From the NCBI GenBank assembly GCA_002421745.1, contig DISC01000005.1:1-22943 (forward strand): DNA of 22,943 nt, written 5' to 3'. Shown here in pieces: positions 7,237 to 13,157 of the stretch. The position numbers and the translations under genes are program-made. A model generated the notes under the pieces. That model searched no databases. It was not told the DNA's origin and saw only the letters and a list, made by a program, of their open reading frames with translations. The DNA comes from Patescibacteria group bacterium UBA6220. GTDB taxonomy: Bacteria > Patescibacteriota > Minisyncoccia > Minisyncoccales > Minisyncoccaceae. Numbering within the stretch: the stretch's first letter is position 1; each line of letters begins with the position of its first letter.

Positions 7237-7555
7237 TTTTTCATCTCCTTTTCTAGTGCGAATTCGGAAATTTTTTTTAGTTCTTTTAAATGTTCGTAAA
7301 GCTTTTTTTCCAGGTCGCACGCGACCTCTCCTTTTCTATCGCCGATTGCCATTGCTATAGCAATGTAAGTGGCCATAACGTCAGGAATACAGTTGAAAAC
7401 TGTAGCTTTCAGCATTCTCTCTAGGTCTTCCTCAGAAGTTCCTTTCGTTATCTCTTGACCACGAAGATCAAAACTTCGATTGTGTGGTTTCTCATCTCTT
7501 CTAAGGGAAATGTAACACTCTGTTTTAACGTGATCAAATTTTTAATTTTTTTCAC
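7197..7555 (-). pseudogene. Frameshifted hypothetical gene
   Basis: The intact-looking frame from 7415 (72 aa) has no ribosome site, and its frame stays open upstream to about 7540 with protein-like sequence (HVKTECYISLRRDEKPHNRS, DLRGQEITKGTSEEDLERML). The true start is GTG at 7555, five bases after GAGGTG and downstream of a good promoter. From there the frame reads MKKIKN and then leaves the conserved frame. Adding one A to the five-A run at 7539-7543 would give MKKIKKFDHVKTECY and a continuous product of about 119 aa. So this is either a real inactivating deletion, a slippage site or a sequence error. The protein is soluble, helical in its C-terminal half and of unknown function. Confidence 0.75.
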
Positions 7556-7586
7556 TTTTTCACCTCAATAATTTTGTGCTGTTAAT

Positions 7587-7615
7587 ATAATACAATAATA
7601 AATATATTTAGTCAA
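7587..7615 (-). promoter_or_regulatory. Sigma70-type promoter
   Basis: TTGACT (7610-7615) and TATTAT (7587-7592) have a 17-bp spacer. Its position supports the GTG start at 7555 and hence the frameshift reading. The stretch 7616-7758 upstream holds no gene that I can see. Confidence 0.75.
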
Positions 7616-7758
7616 TATCTAATTGAACTATTAGAATAAAAAAGCATTGATCAGCAACAGGATTTACGTGGTCGATGAGCGAGAGCAAAATTGATGTCGC
7701 AGTAAAATGTGATGTACATTGAACTAGATGGACTAGAAAAGTTTTTGAGATTTTTTGT

Positions 7759-7797
7759 ATAAAAAAAGAAGCTTTACGAAATCTTAGATTTGCTTCT
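7759..7797 (-). terminator. Rho-independent terminator
   Basis: AGAAGC (7767-7772) pairs with GCTTCT (7792-7797) around an inner AAATC/GATTT stem; seven T follow on the minus strand. It overlaps the last codons of the 174-aa gene. Confidence 0.75.
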
Positions 7798-8308
7798 CTA
7801 CGTTTTCCTCCCAGCGACTAAATCTTGGCAAAGACCATGATAATCCATCTAGGGAATCTAAAATAATCGCAACAATTATTTTTTTGATGTTGCGCAACGT
7901 TTTTCCCCGATAAAATATGGCCATGGAGAAACTTAGACGATAGATTTTTTCGACATTTTTTTTCATAAATGTCAGCGTTTCGTCATTACCGCCACATACT
8001 ATCTCCAGCATTTCGCGTTCTCCGAACATATCTGATCGGAAATCAATGAAATAGCTCTGATCTTTTGGAGATAGGTGCATTGATGACCAGATTCTTTCGT
8101 TTGGCCCATTGACTTTGATTGCTTTTTCTAGCCTTCCTCCGTCTTCATGGAAATGATCGTATCCTTTAAATGAATAGAATATACAGATGCGAGTTCTTAC
8201 GAACGGCTCTTGGAATCCACTCTCTTTCATAAATTTTTGAACTCTTTTAAGTCCAACAAGAGTTGGGGGCTTTCCAAAAACTCCAAAACTAATACGTTCT
8301 TCTTTCAT
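7784..8308 (-). CDS. Hypothetical protein (class 2 unit)
   Basis: A 174-aa protein, probably soluble, that I do not recognise. It starts KEERISFGVFGKPPTLVGLKRVQKFMKESGF and contains GYDHFHEDGGRLEKAI, DQSYFIDFRSDMFGEREMLEIVCGG and a more hydrophobic C-terminal stretch (IKKIIVAIILDSLDGLSW), too polar to be a sure membrane helix. The ATG follows GAGGTTGC. It is a single gene between a TTGACA promoter and a terminator. Confidence 0.68.
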   Translation of the reverse strand: MKEERISFGVFGKPPTLVGLKRVQKFMKESGFQEPFVRTRICIFYSFKGYDHFHEDGGRLEKAIKVNGPNERIWSSMHLSPKDQSYFIDFRSDMFGEREMLEIVCGGNDETLTFMKKNVEKIYRLSFSMAIFYRGKTLRNIKKIIVAIILDSLDGLSWSLPRFSRWEENVEKQI

Positions 8309-8341
8309 GCAACCTCTTTAAAGAGCAATATTTGCTTTTAA

Positions 8342-8370
8342 ATAATAAAATAAAAAATTATAAATGTCAA
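8342..8370 (-). promoter_or_regulatory. Sigma70-type promoter
   Basis: TTGACA (8365-8370) and TATTAT (8342-8347) have a 17-bp spacer and serve the 174-aa gene. Confidence 0.75.
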
Positions 8371-8382
8371 GCTTAGGTAAGA

Positions 8383-8850
8383 TTAATTTAATTTTTTGTA
8401 TTTTTCTATTGAAACATCTTCAAAATCAAGGGCGTTCCAAAAATTCAAAGCGGGTTTGTTTTTTGATTCAATGTTTATTTCTATTGTTTTGATTTTTGAT
8501 TTTTTAAACCAATTAAATGATTCTTTTGCCAATAACTCACCTATACCCCTTTTTATATAATTTTCTTTTATAAAAATATCACTGATTAATCCAGTCTTTT
8601 TAATACTAAACATTTCGGGGCGGTTAATTTTAAAAGCTAATAAATAACCCACTATTTCATTGTTTTCTTCGGCAACTAAAATCAAGCTATTGGAAGAATA
8701 TATATTTTTCTTTAGAGATTTTTTTAAGATCGCTTTAAAATTTTTATTCAATATATAATATGGGGTTAATTTTTCATGAAACATTGCAGACGCAGAAGAA
8801 AGGTTGGTAATTTCATCAAGATTTTTAATTTTTGCTTTTTTAATTTCCAT
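8383..8850 (-). CDS. GNAT-family N-acetyltransferase
   Basis: A 155-aa GNAT enzyme. The fold order is typical: an N-terminal beta strand and helices, EIVGYLLAFKI in the core strand, GLISDIFIKENYIKRGIGELL carrying the acetyl-CoA pyrophosphate loop (R-x-x-G-x-G type, here KRGIGELL), then NIESKNKPALNFWNALDFEDV, the usual end of the family. It should transfer an acetyl group from acetyl-CoA to an amine; the substrate is unknown. This is a class 1 gene: TATAAT ends 8 bases before the ATG and there is no Shine-Dalgarno. Its start region GATATAATAAAAATTAATG is identical to that of the Nudix gene at 21012. Confidence 0.88.
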   Translation of the reverse strand: MEIKKAKIKNLDEITNLSSASAMFHEKLTPYYILNKNFKAILKKSLKKNIYSSNSLILVAEENNEIVGYLLAFKINRPEMFSIKKTGLISDIFIKENYIKRGIGELLAKESFNWFKKSKIKTIEINIESKNKPALNFWNALDFEDVSIEKYKKLN

Positions 8851-8866
8851 TAATTTTTATTATATC
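8851..8866 (-). promoter_or_regulatory. -10 box of a leaderless gene
   Basis: GATATAAT is followed by AAAAATTA and the ATG, so transcription should begin at or 1-2 bases before the start codon. The same 19 bases occur at the Nudix gene. Confidence 0.65.
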
Positions 8867-8963
8867 CCCAAAAACAAAAATTTCCAATAAAACCATTGAA
8901 ATTTTAAGTTCATCAGATTTTAGAGTCTTTGATTTTATCTTTAGCAAAATTGGAAATAATATT

Positions 8964-8996
8964 TTATAATAAAATGCTTACTCGAAGAGTAAGCAA
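8964..8996 (-). terminator. Terminator-like hairpin
   Basis: GCTTACTC (8976-8983) and GAGTAAGC (8987-8994) form a perfect 8-bp stem; on the minus strand ATTTTATTAT follows. It lies about 35 bp after the stop of the 137-aa gene. Confidence 0.7.
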
Positions 8997-9029
8997 AAAA
9001 TAAATAATTTGATTTTTTAAAGAACTGAT

Positions 9030-9443
9030 TCACAAATATACTTGCATGGGTTTTGAATACCATGTTCCAAAGAAACTATCTTCTTTAAGCCTAATTGTTA
9101 TGTGGGCTTTGGGTCCATCAAACAATAAGTAAAAGCAAGTGGTTATTTCTTCTCCGCTAATCCAAGAGAAGCGGTGCAGGAAAGGTTCATTAAATAATGA
9201 TGCGTTATGTGCATCAACAATTTCAACATCTCCACATACGCCATCACAAAACTTTGTGAGAATTAAGCGTTTACCATCGTCGTAATTCAAAGGGACAATT
9301 TGATTTTCTAATATTTGGAAATCATTTGAAAAAATTTTCTTTGATTTGGATAAATACTTTTTCCCACCAAGAGAAAAAATATATTGTCCGTTCTCCATCC
9401 CCATGACAGTTGGCGCCGTTCCTGTTTGACTTACAAGTAACAT
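9030..9443 (-). CDS. Hypothetical protein (class 2 unit)
   Basis: The start chosen is the ATG at 9443, six bases after GGTG; in-frame GTG and TTG codons at 9452 and 9455 overlap that site. The 137-aa product is beta-rich (QYIFSLGGKKYL, HRFSWISGEEITTCFYLLFD, AHITIRLKEDSFFGTWY) with a CDGVCGD Cys pair at about residues 65-69. I do not recognise the family. The TTGACA promoter is 17 bp from a perfect TATAAT. Confidence 0.7.
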   Translation of the reverse strand: MLLVSQTGTAPTVMGMENGQYIFSLGGKKYLSKSKKIFSNDFQILENQIVPLNYDDGKRLILTKFCDGVCGDVEIVDAHNASLFNEPFLHRFSWISGEEITTCFYLLFDGPKAHITIRLKEDSFFGTWYSKPMQVYL

Positions 9444-9459
9444 TAATTTCACCAAATAT

Positions 9460-9488
9460 ATTATAAGACAATAGTTTTATATTGTCAA
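9460..9488 (-). promoter_or_regulatory. Near-consensus sigma70 promoter
   Basis: TTGACA (9483-9488), 17 bp, TATAAT (9460-9465): a full consensus match for the 137-aa gene. A family B copy lies directly upstream. Confidence 0.85.
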
Positions 9489-9489
9489 T

Positions 9490-9546
9490 ATAGGGCGATG
9501 TGACAAATTCGGAACCTTCTTGAGGTTAAATTATGTATAAAAAAAC
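9490..9546 (-). repeat. Family B repeat, copy 2
   Basis: On the minus strand it reads T-run, TATACATAATTTAACCTCAAG, AAGGTTCCGAATTTGTCAC, ATCGCCC. It contains a perfect small hairpin, AACCT-CAAGA-AGGTT, matching AACTT-CAAAA-AAGTT in copy 6 with a compensated base pair. Confidence 0.65.
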
Positions 9547-9562
9547 AGAATCATTGATTCTG
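9539..9562 (-). terminator. Rho-independent terminator
   Basis: CAGAATC (9546-9552) and GATTCTG (9556-9562) with loop ATT, then seven T on the minus strand. It follows the 44-aa membrane peptide gene by 4 bp. Confidence 0.85.
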
Positions 9563-9566
9563 AATT

Positions 9567-9701
9567 TTACCCTCTTTTCTGAGGTTTTAATAGAGATTTT
9601 AGCCAGATAACCAAGGGGTCCATTTCGATTCTTGGCTTTACTACTATAAAAGCCACTGCTCCTAATCCTAAAAGGGCTATTAAAGCACCAACTCCGGGCA
9701 T
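9567..9701 (-). CDS. 44-aa single-pass membrane peptide
   Basis: ATG at 9701 follows GGAGG by six bases, a very strong ribosome site, and the frame encodes MPGVGALIALLGLGAVAFIV, then VKPRIEMDPLVIWLKSLLKP and a basic end. Residues 4-21 are a Gly/Ala/Leu-rich transmembrane helix; the rest is a short amphipathic cytoplasmic tail. A longer open frame across the same bases (9526-9714) starts at an ATG that overlaps the ribosome site and gives an unconvincing product, so it is rejected. The peptide could be a small regulatory membrane protein or a type I toxin-like peptide; nothing further supports either. It has its own promoter and terminator. Confidence 0.75.
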   Translation of the reverse strand: MPGVGALIALLGLGAVAFIVVKPRIEMDPLVIWLKSLLKPQKRG

Positions 9702-9727
9702 TTTCTTCCTCCAAAGAACTTTTTTAG

Positions 9728-9756
9728 AAAGTAGCATTTTAATGAAAAACCGTCAA
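9728..9756 (-). promoter_or_regulatory. Sigma70-type promoter
   Basis: TTGACG (9751-9756) and TACTTT (9728-9733) are 17 bp apart and serve the 44-aa peptide gene. Confidence 0.65.
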
Positions 9757-9790
9757 TTAGAAAAAGTTTTAAAGTTCTATCGTAGTTACC

Positions 9791-9816
9791 AAAAAAAGCC
9801 TCATAGAATAAGGCTT
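9791..9816 (-). terminator. Terminator with no gene before it
   Basis: AAGCCT (9796-9801) and AGGCTT (9811-9816) with seven T on the minus strand. No gene lies between it and the terminator at 9950-9989; only family A copy 1 does. Confidence 0.7.
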
Positions 9817-9829
9817 CCTAAAATTTACA

Positions 9830-9930
9830 GACACCTTACTCTCTAAGCAGTGTAAGGGTTCTTTGGTGGTTTTGGCGATAGTTAATTTGAGGTGTCAGGG
9901 TTTGGATAAAATGAGACAAACGAGACAGTG
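9830..9930 (+). repeat. Family A repeat, copy 1
   Basis: Shares AAGCAGTGTAAGGGTTCTTTGG and the GAGACAAACGAGACAG end with the other copies; the left part has diverged (CACCTTACTCTCT). The internal hairpin is kept with changed pairs: CCTTAC and GTAAGG. Confidence 0.75.
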
Positions 9931-9949
9931 TAAGCGTTTTTTTGTAAAT

Positions 9950-9989
9950 AAAAAAAGAGAAGATTTACATCGTATTACGATTACTTCTC
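9950..9989 (-). terminator. Rho-independent terminator
   Basis: GAGAAG (9957-9962) pairs with CTTCTC (9984-9989), with an inner ATCGT/ACGAT stem, then seven T on the minus strand. It overlaps the racemase stop. Confidence 0.75.
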
Positions 9990-10679
9990 GTTGCTGAGAA
10001 CAAATTCAGCGGCTGCCTCAGCGTGTATTTTCATAGTATCAAAGACGGGAATTTGTAAATCTTGCTCTTTGACAATCATTTGGAGTTCGGTGCAGGCAAG
10101 AACAATTCCTCTTGCTCCCTGTTTTTGTAGGTCATCGATTATATGCGCCATCTTTTTCCTTGAATCATCAAGGATAATCCCCCTGCATAATTCTTGAAAA
10201 ATGATCGTATCAATGGCTTCCATTTCTTCTTCATCTGGAGTAATCGTGTCTATGCCAGCCATGAAGAAAGGATCCTTTATAAAATCTTCCTTCATTGTAA
10301 AGGACGTCCCAAGGAGTCCGACTTTCTGATCTGGTTGTCGGCATCGAACATGTTCGGCAGATACCTTTCCGATATGGATTAGAGGAATATCAATCGCTTT
10401 TTGGACATCACCCGCGATTTTGTGAATGGTGTTGGTGCAAATGATAATTCCGTCAACGTAAGGCTCTAACAAAATGGCCTTTTTTATCATTGTTTTCTTA
10501 ATTCTGTTCCAATCGTTGCGATCCATAAGATCAACGATTTCCTGAAAGTTTACTGACGACATCAGTATTTCTGCCGAATGGTTACCACCTAACTTACTGC
10601 AGACAGTTTTATTGATGACTTCGTAATAGTGTGTTGTGCTTTCAGGACTCATTCCCGCAATCATTCCAAGACGCTTCAT
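9981..10679 (-). CDS. Aspartate/glutamate racemase (YgeA type)
   Basis: The start chosen is the ATG at 10679 (MKRLGMIAGMSPESTTHYY), which follows AGGAGATTTC; the longer in-frame ATG at 10745 adds 22 residues with no family match. The 232-aa protein has the Asp/Glu racemase pattern: GMSPESTTHYYE at the N-terminus, ICTNTIHK at about 80-87, VGLLGTSFTM in the middle and LACTELQM at about 194-201. The two catalytic positions are Thr82 and Cys196. This Thr/Cys pair is known from the E. coli YgeA-type L-Asp/Glu-specific racemase, whereas classical racemases use Cys/Cys. It probably interconverts acidic amino acid enantiomers without a cofactor, perhaps for cell-wall or D-amino-acid metabolism. Single gene. 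Confidence 0.87.
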   Translation of the reverse strand: MKRLGMIAGMSPESTTHYYEVINKTVCSKLGGNHSAEILMSSVNFQEIVDLMDRNDWNRIKKTMIKKAILLEPYVDGIIICTNTIHKIAGDVQKAIDIPLIHIGKVSAEHVRCRQPDQKVGLLGTSFTMKEDFIKDPFFMAGIDTITPDEEEMEAIDTIIFQELCRGIILDDSRKKMAHIIDDLQKQGARGIVLACTELQMIVKEQDLQIPVFDTMKIHAEAAAEFVLSNEK

Positions 10680-10717
10680 GAAATCTCCTGCTCGACGCCC
10701 TCTTATGAGCTGAGTAC

Positions 10718-10745
10718 ATAATACATATTTTTTGAAATAAATCAA
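10718..10745 (-). promoter_or_regulatory. Probable promoter
   Basis: TTGATT (10740-10745), 16 bp, TATTAT (10718-10723), leaving a leader of about 32 nt to the ATG at 10679. Confidence 0.55.
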
Positions 10746-10807
10746 TCAGAATTGCTAGCTGTTTAGTATATAGATAAACGATATGTTTTTAGTTATCTAG
10801 CTTAGTG

Positions 10808-10860
10808 CTAGTTCGCAAAGACGCTAGAGCTTTTTAATGTTAAATTATGTATAAAAAAAA
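10808..10860 (-). repeat. Family B repeat, copy 3
   Basis: A diverged copy: TATACATAATTTAAC is shared with copy 2 (9490-9546) over 15 bases, followed by ATTAAAAAGCTC. The small hairpin is lost. Confidence 0.5.
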
Positions 10861-10893
10861 GAGTCAATGTAAGAAGTGTGTCTTAATTGACTC
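10853..10893 (-). terminator. Rho-independent terminator
   Basis: GAGTCAAT (10861-10868) and ATTGACTC (10886-10893), then eight T on the minus strand. It overlaps the end of the 131-aa gene. Confidence 0.8.
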
Positions 10894-11287
10894 AAAAGCT
10901 CGGAATCCATACGTCATAATCTTTTTTGAGGTAACATGCGGTTACCTCAAAGATCGCGTTAGATCTATAGGCAAGTTGAGGGTTATTAAATTGGTAGTAT
11001 GTGATTTTTAATACACTAATCATTAATCTTCCTTTGAATAGGACTAGAGGAATAATGACTAATATGGCCACAACAATTGCGATGAATGATGTAGTGGTCA
11101 AAAAAATGATTCCGACAAAGATGAGAATTGCACTGATAATAAATAGACTTATCTTGCCAGTAGTGTACTTTTTTTGTACTTCTTGACGAGGCGTATCTGT
11201 GGGGTCAATTTTCCACATGTTCATAAAACGTTCCCTTGCCTTGGGTTCCATATCCCAAGGTTTAACTAAAGGGTTTTCAGTTGTCAT
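10892..11287 (-). CDS. Hypothetical two-helix membrane protein
   Basis: A 131-aa protein. Residues 1-43 are polar (WDMEPKARERFMNMWKIDPT); about 44-66 (ISLFIISAILIFVGIIFL) and about 67-85 (FIAIVVAILVIIPLVLF) form two membrane helices with a very short turn. The tail of about 45 residues is amphipathic and ends DYDVWIPSF. It resembles no family I know. Both ends should face the cytoplasm. The promoter is TTGACA and CATAAT; the ribosome site is weak. Confidence 0.7.
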   Translation of the reverse strand: MTTENPLVKPWDMEPKARERFMNMWKIDPTDTPRQEVQKKYTTGKISLFIISAILIFVGIIFLTTTSFIAIVVAILVIIPLVLFKGRLMISVLKITYYQFNNPQLAYRSNAIFEVTACYLKKDYDVWIPSF

Positions 11288-11301
11288 AATCTGCTAGATA
11301 T

Positions 11302-11330
11302 ATTATGAAACACAATAATACATTTGTCAA
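11302..11330 (-). promoter_or_regulatory. Sigma70-type promoter
   Basis: TTGACA (11325-11330), 17 bp, CATAAT (11302-11307). It serves the two-helix membrane protein. Confidence 0.75.
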
Positions 11331-11352
11331 TAATTAAAGAATATGCTTTAGA

Positions 11353-11380
11353 AAATAAAAGTCGCAACATTATGTGCGAC
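11353..11380 (-). terminator. Rho-independent terminator
   Basis: GTCGCA (11361-11366) and TGCGAC (11375-11380), then TTTTATTTT on the minus strand, 15 bp after the kinase-CYTH stop. Confidence 0.75.
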
Positions 11381-11395
11381 ATGAAAAAAAGAACT

Positions 11396-12568
11396 TTATA
11401 TTGCTATTTCAGCATATGAAATTTTTTGGATTGAAAGAGGTCCTTCTACTCCGATGAGACGCAAGAATGATGTTGCTTTTACAATCTCTTGTATTCCTCG
11501 GACTTCAATAAAGTACCGTTTTTTCTTTCCACAGAAGCGGACTTCATCTTGCGAGAAAATTATGCCGTTGAGAATGAAGATGTCCCTTAGCTTGTTTATG
11601 CGTAGCCGTTCAGTGAACATATCCTCAATAGCGTTTTTTCCGTCCAGAGATATAGGGAATTCAAATTTATCTCTTACTCCATTGTTCCTTGGTGCTTTAT
11701 ATGTGAAGATGAGTTTGTCTCCTGGCTCTCTTCTTACTCGCACCAGTTCGTCATTGTGTCCATCGCTGACAGAAAAGTATACATCTTCCTGGCTGGTTCG
11801 TGCCAGTATTTCTGCTCCTGCTTTTCTTAGCGTTTCATTTGACAGAGGGTTGATAAGTTCTATCTTGAATTGGCAGTCTTCAATGCAGCCGGTTTTTTTG
11901 GGTTCAGCCAAACGATTGTACGGATTTTGAATGACGATATCCGCAAAAGCTTTTTGGGAGTCAATGTACTTTCGGTGCATCGGCTCCACGACATTTAGGA
12001 AGTATGCGAGAATATCTGCTGGATCTTGTCCGGTTCGATTGACGTCTCGCGTGATTCGTCTTACGAAGCGACCTTGTAGGTCGGTCTCGATAAATACCTT
12101 GATGTCGCATTGTTGGATTATGTGTTCGCTCAAAGCGAATAGTCCATCAATGATAATATATGGAGCAATTGATAAGCGTTCGCAACCAATTCTTTCTCCG
12201 CCGTTATCCTTGAAGCTGTAGATGGGTTTTCTGACGCTTTTAAGAATTTTAAGGTCTCGAAGGTGCAGAGCAAGGAGATCAAGACTCAGTGCTTCCGGCT
12301 GATCAAAGCTGAAATCGTGAGTCGAGCGAGAACGATAATAATCATCGATATTTATCGTTCTCGCGGCAATGAACCTTTCGGCCAATTCCTTGGCAAAAGT
12401 ACTTTTACCCGATCCAGAGCCTCCGGCTATGCCGATGACGATTGGTCGTTTAAGGGTATCATACTGATTCGCAGCCATTTTCAATATTTCTTCTATTCCC
12501 TCTGCTTTAGGAAGCAGCTTTGCATTTGAGGGTATTAGTCCTCCACAGGAAAATCCTATGTGTTTCAT
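11396..12568 (-). CDS. Uridine kinase-CYTH domain fusion
   Basis: A 390-aa two-domain protein. Residues about 40-220 are a uridine kinase-like P-loop domain: GIAGGSGSGKST (46-57), then INIDDYYRSRSTHDFSFDQPEALSLDL, YIIIDGLFAL and RFVRRITRDVNRTGQDP, all characteristic of the uridine/phosphoribulokinase family, expected to phosphorylate a nucleoside or related substrate with NTP. Residues about 230-385 look like a CYTH (triphosphate tunnel) domain: TSQEDVYFSV, VRVRREPGDKLIFTYKAP, EVRFCGKKKRYFIEVRG. The usual ExExK opening appears as KIELI, so metal-dependent triphosphatase activity may be altered or lost. The same domain order is known in plant TTM1/TTM2. It has a GAGGTG site, a leader hairpin GTTTAAG...CTTAAAC, and its own promoter. 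Confidence 0.87.
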   Translation of the reverse strand: MKHIGFSCGGLIPSNAKLLPKAEGIEEILKMAANQYDTLKRPIVIGIAGGSGSGKSTFAKELAERFIAARTINIDDYYRSRSTHDFSFDQPEALSLDLLALHLRDLKILKSVRKPIYSFKDNGGERIGCERLSIAPYIIIDGLFALSEHIIQQCDIKVFIETDLQGRFVRRITRDVNRTGQDPADILAYFLNVVEPMHRKYIDSQKAFADIVIQNPYNRLAEPKKTGCIEDCQFKIELINPLSNETLRKAGAEILARTSQEDVYFSVSDGHNDELVRVRREPGDKLIFTYKAPRNNGVRDKFEFPISLDGKNAIEDMFTERLRINKLRDIFILNGIIFSQDEVRFCGKKKRYFIEVRGIQEIVKATSFLRLIGVEGPLSIQKISYAEIAI

Positions 12569-12621
12569 TTTTCACCTCATTAAGAGAAATACAGTTTAAG
12601 CTATTAACTTAAACCGTGTTG

Positions 12622-12649
12622 AGTATATAATATAATATGGTTTTGTCAA
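12622..12649 (-). promoter_or_regulatory. Sigma70-type promoter
   Basis: TTGACA (12644-12649), 16 bp, TATACT (12622-12627). A GTTTAAG/CTTAAAC hairpin follows in the leader of the kinase-CYTH gene. Confidence 0.75.
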
Positions 12650-12745
12650 ATTTTATTTTTTACGTTGTAGTCGAAGCCTCATATTTTTGAAAAAACAAAA
12701 AAATGTGGTATTAATAATTTAGCAACTTTTAAGGAGGTTGTGTTT

Positions 12746-13054
12746 ATGGTTAGTTACTACAAAGAAACCTCTATTAAAATAATGTTAGGCTATCTTGTTT
12801 TTCTCGTTCTTTTGGGATTAACCTTGCCCTACGTTTTAGATTTTTTTGGATTGTCGGGTATAGTTTTGTTAGAAATAACAACACTGGTGGTTATTTCGTT
12901 GAGTGCTATTGCTTTAATCGTTCATCATTATTCTTTAAATAAAGTTGACGAAAGAATGATAGAAGAATTAGCAAATAAAGCTCATCAAGAGGGTTTGCCT
13001 GATAAAGCAAAATTTATCAAACAGAACGCAAAAAAAATTTTAAAGAAAATTTAA
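12746..13054 (+). CDS. Hypothetical two-helix membrane protein
   Basis: The start chosen is the ATG at 12746 (MVSYYKETSIKI), 8 bases after AGGAGG; a GTG at 12740 is too close to that site. The 102-aa product has two hydrophobic helices, about residues 10-31 (IMLGYLVFLVLLGLTLPYVL) and 38-60 (IVLLEITTLVVISLSAIALI), then a charged helical tail ending KAKFIKQNAKKILKKI. I do not recognise it. It is one of only two class 2 units on the plus strand. A possible promoter is TTGAAA and TATTAA with 16 bp between, around 12687-12714. A strong terminator follows. Confidence 0.72.
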   Translation: MVSYYKETSIKIMLGYLVFLVLLGLTLPYVLDFFGLSGIVLLEITTLVVISLSAIALIVHHYSLNKVDERMIEELANKAHQEGLPDKAKFIKQNAKKILKKI

Positions 13055-13086
13055 AAATCTCGAAAAAATATTTCGAGATTTTTTAA
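13055..13086 (+). terminator. Rho-independent terminator
   Basis: AAATCTCGAAA (13055-13065) and TTTCGAGATTT (13071-13081), an 11-bp perfect stem followed by T. It begins at the stop codon of the upstream gene. Confidence 0.88.
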
Positions 13087-13101
13087 AACACAATTAGATA
13101 G

Positions 13102-13157
13102 AATAATAGATAAATTCGGAAACTTTTGAATCTAAATTATATGTGAAATAAAAAAAG
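13102..13157 (-). repeat. Family B repeat, copy 4
   Basis: A diverged copy following the terminator T-run of the first RNA unit: ATATAATTTAGATTCAAAAG, then TTTCCGAATTTATC on the minus strand, close to copy 2. Confidence 0.5.

Noticed and set aside
9526..9714. Minus-strand ORF of 62 aa
   Set aside because: Its ATG overlaps the ribosome site of the 44-aa membrane peptide, which has better signals in another frame.
11454..12529. Three plus-strand ORFs
   Set aside because: All are antisense to the kinase-CYTH gene, whose motifs are clear.
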